Assembly (NCBI GenBank): GCA_030037185.1 | Contig: JASHRR010000454.1 | Location: 1 to 10,097 of the forward strand | Source of the DNA: Xanthobacteraceae bacterium | GTDB lineage: Bacteria > Pseudomonadota > Alphaproteobacteria > Rhizobiales > Xanthobacteraceae | Length of the DNA: 10,097 nucleotides | Reading direction: 5' to 3' | Part shown: positions 1 through 6,965 of the stretch, piece after piece | Numbering within the stretch: the stretch's first letter is position 1 | Layout of the letters: every line of letters starts with the position of its first letter | Program-made: the position numbers and the translations under genes | The notes under the pieces: model-generated | What the model saw: the letters and a program-made list of their open reading frames with translations, nothing else | Databases searched by the model: none | What the model was told of the DNA's origin: nothing

Positions 1-165
1 GGCTGGCGTTTCTTCCTACCCTGGCACCCCGCACCCGGCGGTGGAAAACGCCACGCTCAGGTCGAGCCGGCCGCGTCCAAGCCTCGGCATGTCAGGCGGC
101 ACCACAGATCGCGCCCGACCTGTACCCGTATAGAGCCCGATCAGGATGAATCGCGCGATGTCATT
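1..165 (-). pseudogene. Tyrosine integrase remnant, frameshifted, runs off left edge
   Basis: On the minus strand this stretch encodes ARFILIGLYTGTG, the conserved box around the first catalytic arginine of phage-type tyrosine recombinases, followed by a diverged middle part ending in GRGRLDL. The frame then shifts: GVFHRR continues in another frame, matching GIFYRR in the second integrase remnant near 7250. The Arg of the expected GLYTGTR is replaced by Gly, possibly part of the same decay. No start or C-terminal catalytic residues lie within the window. It is a decayed relative of the remnant at 6970-7640 and has the same orientation. It sits about 80 bases downstream of the oxidoreductase gene. 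The match is from reading conserved motifs, not from a search. Confidence 0.6.
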
Positions 166-244
166 CAGCGGCGCGTTTCAGCGTCGTGACGCCGACAACG
201 GTCGCATCACCAACGTGGTTTCGGTCGTGACCGCCGAACGAGGG

Positions 245-1237
245 TCATTGGCGCGCGCGCAGGGCAACCAGCGCATCGAATACCAGTCGATCGAAGGTCA
301 GGCCCGCGCAAAGCGCGCGTTGGCGAGAGCGAAATGACCGCTCCGACGGGATGCGGACCTCGTCGATGCCGGCCTGGCGCGGTGTCGCCTTGACACGGTC
401 GATCAGCTCCGTCACCTGCCGGTTGAAAACATCTGCCGGCCCTATCAGGTCGGGCCGAAAAGCGATGAAGAGGTAGCCGTAGTCGCTTTCCTGCTCCGAG
501 CCGGATCCGGCGAGCAGTCCCAGCGCCTGTATCATCAACGCCAGCCCAAAACCCTTATAACCGCCGAAAGGAAGCAATGCACCCCGGCGCGCAAGCGCCG
601 GGTCCCTCGTCGGCTCGCCGTCGGGCGCGAGGGCCACGCCTTCGGGAAGCAGCTCGCCGAGCCGCTCGCGCAGCATCACTTCGGTCATCATGTAGGCGGA
701 GGTCCCGATGTCGAGCACGATGGGCCCGCGCGACGAGGGGACCGCAATCGCGAGCGGATTCGTGCCGAGCACCGCTTTGGCACCGCCGAACGGAGCCACC
801 AGCGGCGAGCTGGCCGCGGTGTGGATCGCCACGAGGCCGGCCCTGGCAATCATCTCGACATAGTAGGCGCTACGCCCGCTCATCCAGGCATTGTTCACCG
901 CAATCAACGCAATCCCATGCGCGGCCGCCTTCTCGATCGTGTCCACTGCCGCGTAATAGAGCGACAGCATCCCGACATTGTTGCCGCCGTCAAAGGCGAT
1001 CGAGACGTCAGTCTCGCGCAGCACCTTCATGGGCCGGCGCGGCAGCTTGAAGTGTTCGCTCTCCGCGATGTTGAGGATCTTGGCCAGGCCCGAATATTCA
1101 TAGCCGCACAGCGCGGCATCGATGACATGATTGGTGATGATGCGCGCCTCATCATGATCATAGCCCATGCCGCGCAGCGCACCCTCCGCCAGCTCCCGTG
1201 CCTCCGCGACGCTCAAGTGGATTCGGCCCGGGGTCAT
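245..1237 (-). CDS. Ldh_2 family (malate/lactate dehydrogenase-like) oxidoreductase
   Basis: This is a complete 330-residue protein, the usual length of the Ldh_2 family of NAD(P)H-dependent 2-oxoacid/imine reductases (malate, ureidoglycolate, 2,3-diketogulonate and piperideine-2-carboxylate reductases). Family signatures are VLGTNPLAIAVPS (residues 157-168), VLDIGTSA (174-181), GGYKGFGLALMI (225-236) and a C-terminal VRIPSER (295-300). It should be cytosolic. The substrate cannot be told from sequence. The usual SHGxxR segment near residue 49 reads YSGLAK, so the catalytic His and the substrate-binding Arg are replaced by Ser and Lys. The usual SNHFG segment near residue 116 reads NAWMSG. 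This is therefore an atypical subfamily. The ATG start is supported by AGAAGGAGG about 10 bases upstream. It stands alone, convergent with nothing recognisable. Confidence 0.88.
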   Translation of the reverse strand: MTPGRIHLSVAEARELAEGALRGMGYDHDEARIITNHVIDAALCGYEYSGLAKILNIAESEHFKLPRRPMKVLRETDVSIAFDGGNNVGMLSLYYAAVDTIEKAAAHGIALIAVNNAWMSGRSAYYVEMIARAGLVAIHTAASSPLVAPFGGAKAVLGTNPLAIAVPSSRGPIVLDIGTSAYMMTEVMLRERLGELLPEGVALAPDGEPTRDPALARRGALLPFGGYKGFGLALMIQALGLLAGSGSEQESDYGYLFIAFRPDLIGPADVFNRQVTELIDRVKATPRQAGIDEVRIPSERSFRSRQRALCAGLTFDRLVFDALVALRARQ

Positions 1238-1809
1238 TTACGCCTGCCTCCTTCTAGCCTGACGCAGCTCAATCACTATCGTGATGGCCTATTTTGCACG
1301 GTAGGGCCATGCAAGAGTGCTGTTGGGACATACCGCTTCCCAATTCCTTTTTTCCGCTCGCAGGCGCTCCCCCGCGCGGCTGCCAGAAACTGATCGTCCG
1401 TGATAGCCGTCAGCCCGCCTTCCCAGGCCGTCATAGAACGGCCACCTGACGCCCGGAGCGGTTCTCCATCCCCTCACCATTGTCAGCAAGCGCGTTGTCA
1501 AATCGACACCGGGGCCTGGGCGCGGGAGATTGCAGGTCAATTTGGCTTGTAATGGAGAGCAGGACCTGTCAGCCGGCTGCACCCTGGACGCCCTACTGGA
1601 CCAGCACACCCCTTCGGCTACGGAAGGCGCCGGTGAAATCGAGCGCCGGTCCCGCTGGCCGCGAGGGGGCGCATTGGCATCGAAGGATCGCAAAATCGTT
1701 CTCCCGCGCCGTCAGAATCCGGGCGAAGCCGCCCATCCTTCCGAGATCAGGGCGTCCATCGGTTCGTGGAAAACGCATCATCGTCGCTGTCGCGGAGCAG
1801 CGTTTGCAT
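1238..1809. other. Stretch without a recognisable gene
   Basis: About 570 bases between the oxidoreductase start and the end of the exported-protein gene. Several open frames exist on both strands (for example minus strand 1593-1880 and 1289-1693, plus strand 1480-2097), but they overlap one another, are rich in Arg, Ser and Pro as expected for random GC-rich sequence, and show no motif I recognise. Apart from the Ldh_2 upstream region at the left, this is probably degraded accessory DNA. Confidence 0.5.
1272..1285. promoter_or_regulatory. Palindrome in the 5' region of the Ldh_2 gene, possible operator
   Basis: ATCAC-TATC-GTGAT is a perfect 5-bp inverted repeat with a 4-base centre, lying 35 bases upstream of the oxidoreductase start and between its ribosome binding site and a weak promoter-like TTGCAT (minus strand, 1309-1314). 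The position fits a repressor operator, but a 5+5 palindrome can also arise by chance. Confidence 0.3.
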
Positions 1810-2373
1810 TCATCGACGCGACAACTGCTGGGCGTCCTCATCAAACTCGCAGGTGTCCTCACGATGGGGCTGCAAGCCATCTCGACTACGTTTTATTTCA
1901 ATAAGGCTTTTGATGTCGTCCGGCGAATCCATGACCTGCCAATGCGTCGAAGCGTTAGGCCCCGGAGCGATTTCGGATATCCCTTTGCTGCTGGACTTCC
2001 GTATGACCTGGATAGTAGTCGCTTTCAGGTACAACAGGTCGCCGTCGCGAATCGACTTAAGTCTAACAAACCTAGAGCAGATTTTGAGTTCCTTTAGGAA
2101 GTCCTCTGCAGAGACGCCTAGGGCAATCCCCTGCTCAGATATGCCATATACGTTAGGTTCCCAAATATTGGTGGGATCTGCCTTTACCAGACCAACATGG
2201 ATAGCCGTAACTTTTGCCGGATCGAAGAATAAAATTCCGTAACTATCTTTTAAAAAGATATTAGTTCCGTTGCTCATTTTGCTTGAATGGAGAAAAGATA
2301 AGTTTTGGGTCTGCCCATTAGCAGGCAAAGCATATAAAGCGATGCACGCCATTGCAACCAATCTCATAAACAT
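1810..2373 (-). CDS. Small exported protein of unknown function with two similar beta-rich repeats
   Basis: Encodes 187 residues. The ATG at 2373 is chosen because AGGAG lies 7 bases upstream and a signal peptide begins there: MRLVAMACIALYALPANG, with likely cleavage near residue 20 (after ANG or GQ). The mature part seems to hold two copies of one pattern. Copy one is residues ~38-96 (GILFFDPAKVTAIHV followed by GISEQG and VSAEDFLKEL). Copy two is residues ~102-159 (GDLLYLKATTIQVI, then WQVMDSPDDIKSLI). The order of strand, strand and closing helix resembles the small FlbD-type fold, but no homology is proved. The gene is clearly more AT-rich than its neighbours, suggesting recent transfer. 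It lies downstream of the large AAA+ gene on the same strand, 266 bases away, with its own candidate promoter. A periplasmic partner of the membrane-anchored AAA+ protein is possible but unproved. Confidence 0.6.
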   Translation of the reverse strand: MFMRLVAMACIALYALPANGQTQNLSFLHSSKMSNGTNIFLKDSYGILFFDPAKVTAIHVGLVKADPTNIWEPNVYGISEQGIALGVSAEDFLKELKICSRFVRLKSIRDGDLLYLKATTIQVIRKSSSKGISEIAPGPNASTHWQVMDSPDDIKSLIEIKRSRDGLQPHREDTCEFDEDAQQLSRR

Positions 2374-2435
2374 CTGACTTCTCCTATACTCTAATATCCG
2401 AGCCGCCAGTATTTCATACTCAAAACTTGGCATGC

Positions 2436-2465
2436 ATTGTACCACGTCGGTCGTTCCGGTGGCAA
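2436..2465 (-). promoter_or_regulatory. Candidate sigma-70-type promoter for the exported-protein gene
   Basis: On the minus strand TTGCCA (2465-2460) and TACAAT (2441-2436) are separated by 18 bases, a good match to -35 and -10 boxes. The start would be near 2429, about 55 bases before the ATG at 2373. The rest of the 2374-2639 gap holds no gene I can support; short frames cross it, none with recognisable motifs. Confidence 0.4.
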
Positions 2466-2639
2466 TCCATCGGCATTCGCCTGCGCTCGCTCGAAGATAT
2501 CGCGCCCAGCATCTGCAAAATCTCGGCTTCAGTTTTTGTGCCATCTGCGCATAAGGTATTGACGCTGTCCGGAGTCGATAAGCCTCGGACGCACAAAAAA
2601 CAACATCCTCGGCCGCTGCCAGTTGGGGTGAGCTATCTG

Positions 2640-5600
2640 TCAAGCAGCGGGCTGCCGCCGCTTGATCACACCTATGAGATCGAAGTCTCCACCGAGGACA
2701 GCAGAGAGCCTACCTGACCTCCACCCGCCGACTATATCGCGGACCATGGGTGCGGGATCTTCGCGATAGCGACGAACGAGGCTTTTTGTGGTCGGCGCTG
2801 AGGTTAGCAGCTGCGCAGCAGCGGCAAACTCCCCGGATGTCGGCAAGCCCCGATCTGGCCCGGCAACGACGCTGACCCGGGCCACGATGCGGCGGGTGTT
2901 CTCCGATTTTTGATCCACTTCGAGTACATGGAGACCGGCTTCTTCCTTGAGTGTGCGGAAGGCGCCAAAGCCGGTGATGATTAGGATTGGCATGGATTTG
3001 CCGTGAAAAGAGCCAATGTCCTTGATCTGCATTCGGCGCTTGGTCGCCCATTGGCGATACATGCCAGTAAGCTGCCGGCACCACTCAACCGCATCCCCCC
3101 CTTCGACATCGATATCGAGCGCCGGATCGACACGCAGCAGCGCATCGACCGGAGCGTCGGCAGCAAGGTCAGCCATGCCTTGCCGAAGATTATAGAGCTG
3201 CAAAGCCAGCCGGCCTGCCAGCTCGCGCGAGGCACGGGCAGAATGTTCACTCGACGTGTTGTACCGCTGGAACAGGCGTCGGGCCGTTCGCGCAGCCTCG
3301 CTGATGCGATCGGCCAGTTCTAGGCTGGAAAAGACACGGTGGCGGTCGTCGCGTGACCAGATCGCGGGGTCGGCAAGCGCCAGACGAAGGCGGTCGATCT
3401 TTGCCTGCCACGGTTCGGCGGCGAGTTCCTTATCGATATCGCGCCAGGAGGAGGCGAGCAACGCACGCTCGGCGACTGATCCGCTCTGACTGAGGACAAT
3501 GGCCGGCAGTGAAACGTTGTTTTCCGCATCGGGCTCGGCTACGCCGCTCGCCGCGGGCTCGGCATCCGGATCGACGAACTCGACTTCGATCTTCTTACCG
3601 TCCGATCTGACGAATAAAAACTGATCGCCTTCAGGGAACCGGTGCTCGACCAGCGTTGCCGCGAGCGGTGCCAGGAGCAGTTGATCAATGGCGCGCTTAA
3701 GTGGACGAGCGCCCATCTCAGGCGAGAAGCCTCGATCCAGCAGAAATTCGATAGCGGAGGCTTCCCATTCCACTGCCCAGGCACGTTGTCGCAAGCCGCG
3801 TCGCGCCTGGATGCGGGCGAGCTCCTTATGCAGAATACCGCGCATCAGCTCACGCGACAGTGGCTGAAAAACTATTATTTTGTCGAGGCGATTAACGAAC
3901 TCAGGCCGAAAGGTCTGACCGATCGCCCGCAGTATTTGATCATCCATGAATGCGCCGGTATCGCTACGGAAGCCCAGCCCGCTCCCGCGATGGGCTGTGG
4001 CCCCGAGATTGGAGGTGAGGATGATGATGCAATGGCGAAAATCGGCTTCCCTGCCGCTGGCATCGCTCAACCGACCATCATCGAAAATCTGCAGGAACAA
4101 GTCCCAGCAATTCGGGTGTGCTTTCTCGAACTCATCGAGCAGCACCACAGAAAAGGGCTGCTTGCGGATACGGTCAATCAGCGACTCTGTTCCGCTATCA
4201 TCGCGGTGGCCGAGTATCTTGGTCGTCGCTTCGACAGTTTGAAACTCGCTCATGTCGAGCCGCGTCATGCGCTCGGCTGAGCCGAAGAGAAACTCTGCGA
4301 GCGTCTTTGCCAGTTCAGTTTTACCTGTACCGGTAGGGCCGGCGAACAGGAAGACACCTATCGGTCGCCCAGGATCGGTCAATCCAGCTTTCAGCATTGC
4401 AATACGGTCAACCATCGCCTTGGCCGCTTCGTCTTGGCCCATGACGCGCCGGGTAAAGAAATCCTGTACGTGTGCCAGATTCACTCGTTGGCTGGTATCC
4501 AGGATGACCGGCGGCAGCCCGGAAAGCTGCGACAGAGTGGCGATAACGCTGTCGGCGGTCAGGGCGGTCTCGCCTGCGGCTATCGCCCGGCTGGCGGCCC
4601 TCTTTAGCAAATCCAGAACAACGCCGGGCAATTGCCGGGTGCCTAGAAAATGTTGCGCGAGATCCAACGTCGTCGCGATCGCATGCTCCGGTATGTCTGG
4701 CCCGCCTTGTTCGGTGATCCGATTTCCGATTTGCATGGCCAACGCCGATGTCTCGGTGTCATTCATCGGCTGCAGCGATATGACTTCGATCAGCGATCGC
4801 AAGGACGGCCGGGTTTGAAGCAGACGGGTCGCGGCGGCTTGGCTGCTCTCGCCAATGAGGATCAGATTGCCGGTCGCGATTGCGGGGAGAATCTGATCGA
4901 TGATGCTGGCTGATTGGCCCTGATGGGTTCCGCTATCGGCCATCTGTCCGAGATCGGGCACATAATAAATCAGTTTTCGCTGAGCGTGCAGAGACGCAAT
5001 GACCTTACGGATGCGACCTTCCAGCTGGCCGATATAGATCTGATCTGCCATCAATTCGCTGCCGCTGGCCGCAAAGATCGTCCACCCGTCCTGCTGGAGC
5101 CGGTCGCCGAGCAACTTGATGAACGTCGTCTTCCCGATCCGGGGATCGCCACAGATCAACAGGGAGCGCGGACGGGACTGGCGGACGGCGGATTCGGCGG
5201 TGGCGAACGGCTCCTGCCAGGCAGCCGGCAAGACCAGCAGCGGATCACGGTCGGCGGAACTCCACAGCGTGCCGACGCTGCTGAGAAACTCCCGATCGAT
5301 TCTGGTGTCCTGCCAATTGCGCAAGGCGGCAAGCAATTGGGACGCAAATGAGTGCTGAATTTTCTGCAGCAGTCCGACAATTATTGCAGCGTCGTCCAGC
5401 TCTGTCTGCTTCGCTTCCAGGTACTTGCCGAAATCGGGCCGATCGCCAAGCTGGGCGCTCTGCGCGAAATAGTCATGAATGAAGCCGGGGATGACCGCGT
5501 TGTCTTGCCACCACTGCGGTGCTGCAAGAACGACAGCGCCAACAGGCGGCCGTTGCTCCAACGAAGCCAGGAAGCGAAAAGTGTACATCAGCACGTAAGG

Positions 5601-6071
5601 GCGCGTATTTGGAAGGTGCTGCAGCACCGAATCGCAGAGAGATTGCCGCTCCGGTCGCTCTGCCAACACCAGGAAGGCCGCACAAGCGACAGGCCAGTTG
5701 GCGCCTAAAGCATATTGGCTAAGTAGTGCCATCGTCGCGTCTGGCCGCCGAAAAGCCTCCACGACTGCCTGAAACTCCGGCATGTCGAGCAACTCGCGGG
5801 GATGGCCGACCTCCTCCGCCAAGGGTGACAGTGTTTTGGCGAGCGGCGGGAGAATTGCAGCGATCGTGTCTGCAACTGGCGCAGAACCGGCGAGGGGAGT
5901 GGGAGATTGTGGAGGCGGTGGAGTTGATGGGGCCGTTGCCTCGGGCGCTGCCGTCGCCTTATGCGTGCCGGTGGTATGTGATGCCCGAACGAAATTGAAT
6001 CGCAGCAGCACGATACAAGACGCGATGCCCGCCAGGGCCCCGGCGACCATGCTCCATAAAATATTCGACAT
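2640..6071 (-). CDS. Membrane-anchored ClpB/ClpA-like double AAA+ ATPase fused to a release-factor-2-like domain lacking GGQ
   Basis: Encodes 1143 residues. Residues 4-24 form one membrane segment, followed by a Pro/Ala-rich linker (40-60) and a helical region (65-295); the Clp N-domain is absent. AAA+ module 1 has Walker A GDPRIGKT (308-315), but its Walker B reads YYVPDL (369-374) instead of hhhhDE. AAA+ module 2 has Walker A GPTGTGKT (578-585), Walker B VVLLDE (642-647), sensor 1 TSN (686-688), an arginine finger in FRPEFVNR (721-728) and sensor 2 GAR (787-789). The GYVG pore loop expected near 620-628 is shortened and lacks the tyrosine. LGF at 699-701 sits where ClpA/ClpC carry the ClpP-docking tripeptide. 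Residues ~880-1136 resemble RF2: helical domain (DPAIWS), PCRF core (ALDIDVEGGDAVEW, MYRQWATKR, EEAGLHVLEV) and RF tail (VRRYREDPAPMVRDI). The GGQ domain and SPF motif are missing. The start is supported by AAGGCGGG before the ATG. ATP-driven remodelling at the inner membrane is inferred; substrate unknown. Confidence 0.85.
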   Translation of the reverse strand: MSNILWSMVAGALAGIASCIVLLRFNFVRASHTTGTHKATAAPEATAPSTPPPPQSPTPLAGSAPVADTIAAILPPLAKTLSPLAEEVGHPRELLDMPEFQAVVEAFRRPDATMALLSQYALGANWPVACAAFLVLAERPERQSLCDSVLQHLPNTRPYVLMYTFRFLASLEQRPPVGAVVLAAPQWWQDNAVIPGFIHDYFAQSAQLGDRPDFGKYLEAKQTELDDAAIIVGLLQKIQHSFASQLLAALRNWQDTRIDREFLSSVGTLWSSADRDPLLVLPAAWQEPFATAESAVRQSRPRSLLICGDPRIGKTTFIKLLGDRLQQDGWTIFAASGSELMADQIYIGQLEGRIRKVIASLHAQRKLIYYVPDLGQMADSGTHQGQSASIIDQILPAIATGNLILIGESSQAAATRLLQTRPSLRSLIEVISLQPMNDTETSALAMQIGNRITEQGGPDIPEHAIATTLDLAQHFLGTRQLPGVVLDLLKRAASRAIAAGETALTADSVIATLSQLSGLPPVILDTSQRVNLAHVQDFFTRRVMGQDEAAKAMVDRIAMLKAGLTDPGRPIGVFLFAGPTGTGKTELAKTLAEFLFGSAERMTRLDMSEFQTVEATTKILGHRDDSGTESLIDRIRKQPFSVVLLDEFEKAHPNCWDLFLQIFDDGRLSDASGREADFRHCIIILTSNLGATAHRGSGLGFRSDTGAFMDDQILRAIGQTFRPEFVNRLDKIIVFQPLSRELMRGILHKELARIQARRGLRQRAWAVEWEASAIEFLLDRGFSPEMGARPLKRAIDQLLLAPLAATLVEHRFPEGDQFLFVRSDGKKIEVEFVDPDAEPAASGVAEPDAENNVSLPAIVLSQSGSVAERALLASSWRDIDKELAAEPWQAKIDRLRLALADPAIWSRDDRHRVFSSLELADRISEAARTARRLFQRYNTSSEHSARASRELAGRLALQLYNLRQGMADLAADAPVDALLRVDPALDIDVEGGDAVEWCRQLTGMYRQWATKRRMQIKDIGSFHGKSMPILIITGFGAFRTLKEEAGLHVLEVDQKSENTRRIVARVSVVAGPDRGLPTSGEFAAAAQLLTSAPTTKSLVRRYREDPAPMVRDIVGGWRSGRLSAVLGGDFDLIGVIKRRQPAA

Positions 6072-6273
6072 GTTCCCGCCTTAGCAGACCTGCAAACCGC
6101 ACTTCAGGGAGACAACAAAGAGATGCTTTTGACAAGCAGCGGCACAAGGCGAGTGTGCCCGTGAATTGTCGTGCAGGACCGGCAGTGACGGCGGCTCTGC
6201 AGCTGTATCCAGGGCGCGTGCACAAGTTCTAAGCCGGTAAGCTCTGCGCAGGTGGTTGGCCGCTCGCGCTGTC

Positions 6274-6288
6274 TGTGACTTTGTCACA
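6274..6288. promoter_or_regulatory. Perfect 15-bp palindrome, candidate Crp/Fnr-type operator
   Basis: TGTGAC-TTT-GTCACA is a perfect 6-bp inverted repeat immediately after the stop codon of the Crp/Fnr-type gene and about 203 bases upstream of the AAA+ start. It resembles the half-sites of Crp-family operators (TGTGA/TCACA) but with 5 rather than 6 bases between them. It could regulate the AAA+ gene. The 217-base stretch 6072-6288 containing it has no gene, and its promoter boxes are unclear. Confidence 0.4.
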
Positions 6289-6965
6289 TTAGTGCCCAAC
6301 GGACTCGATCCGCGACTTGCCGGACGCCAGACTTTCGAGCGATCTGCGGTCAATGACACCAATGTGCCCACGTTCGGCCTTGATCCAACCACGACGCTGG
6401 AACTCCTGAAGTTGGCGACCGATGACCTCTCGCGCACTGCCGAGTTCGACCGCCAGCTGCTGATGAGTAGTCTCGACGTCGCCGGCCTGACCGGGAGCTT
6501 CTTTGCCAGCCTTACATCGATACGCGCAAAGGCAACGTCGTTGATGATATTGAATAGTTCCCGCAATCGCGACGAGTACGAGGCGAAGACAAACCTGCGG
6601 AAGGCTGACGAGCGCCCCATGAAGTCTTCGAACGCGGGTCGAGGCACGCCGACGGCTTGCACGTCAGTTTCAGCGATGCCTTCGGCAGAATAGTCATCGT
6701 GCGCCAAAAGACAGGCCAGGGTCATGATGCACGTCTCACCTTGCGTGACGCGGTAAAGCACAATTTCTTGTCCTCCCTCGGAAACCTGCTGAACCCGAAC
6801 GGTTCCGTCCAACACGAGCAGCAGGTTCTCCGCCTTCATATCTGCAGCAAAGACGACAGTATCTTTCGGCACTCGTAGGATTCGGCTGCGCTCGACGAGG
6901 GCTCGCTCAATTCCGGGGTCCAGTCGATGCAGGTCCGCAAACCGTTCGGTCCAGTTCTCAGGCAT
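6289..6965 (-). pseudogene. Crp/Fnr-family transcription regulator, frameshifted before the HTH
   Basis: Residues 1-157 in the first frame form a cyclic-nucleotide-binding-type sensor domain (LLLVLDGTVRVQQVSEGGQEIVLYRV; GETCIMTLACLLAHDDYSAEG) and the dimerisation helix ending VRLAKKL. Near 6495-6500 the frame changes. The winged-helix part continues in another minus-strand frame, PGQAGDVETTHQQLAVELGSAREVIGRQLQEFQRRGWI, ending at TAA 6289-6291 (this motif spans about 6393-6500). Compared with relatives a few residues are also missing at the junction, so a deletion of about 10 bases is likelier than a one-base sequencing slip. No iron-sulphur cysteine cluster of Fnr type is seen. The ATG at 6965 lacks a ribosome binding site and falls at the broken end of the integrase remnant, so the original 5' region may be lost. 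It probably once regulated neighbouring genes. Confidence 0.8.

Noticed and set aside
577..1050. Plus-strand Arg/Ala-rich ORF opposite the oxidoreductase
   Set aside because: Antisense shadow of a well-supported gene in GC-rich DNA.
1810..2643. 277-residue extension of the exported protein starting at TTG 2643, overlapping the AAA+ stop
   Set aside because: The extra 90 residues are rich in Cys and Arg, have no motif, and would bury the signal peptide; ATG 2373 has a proper ribosome binding site and a promoter candidate.
3642..4280. Long plus-strand ORFs opposite the AAA+ gene
   Set aside because: They mirror the codon structure of the minus-strand gene, whose motifs are unmistakable.
6271..6291. 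The 15-bp palindrome as an intrinsic terminator of the regulator gene
   Set aside because: A 6-bp stem with a 3-base loop and no T-run on the minus-strand side is too weak.
6081..6965. 294-residue single-frame version of the Crp/Fnr protein ending 9 bases before the AAA+ start
   Set aside because: After residue 157 it is Ser/Arg-rich out-of-frame sequence; the winged helix is plainly in another frame ending at 6289.
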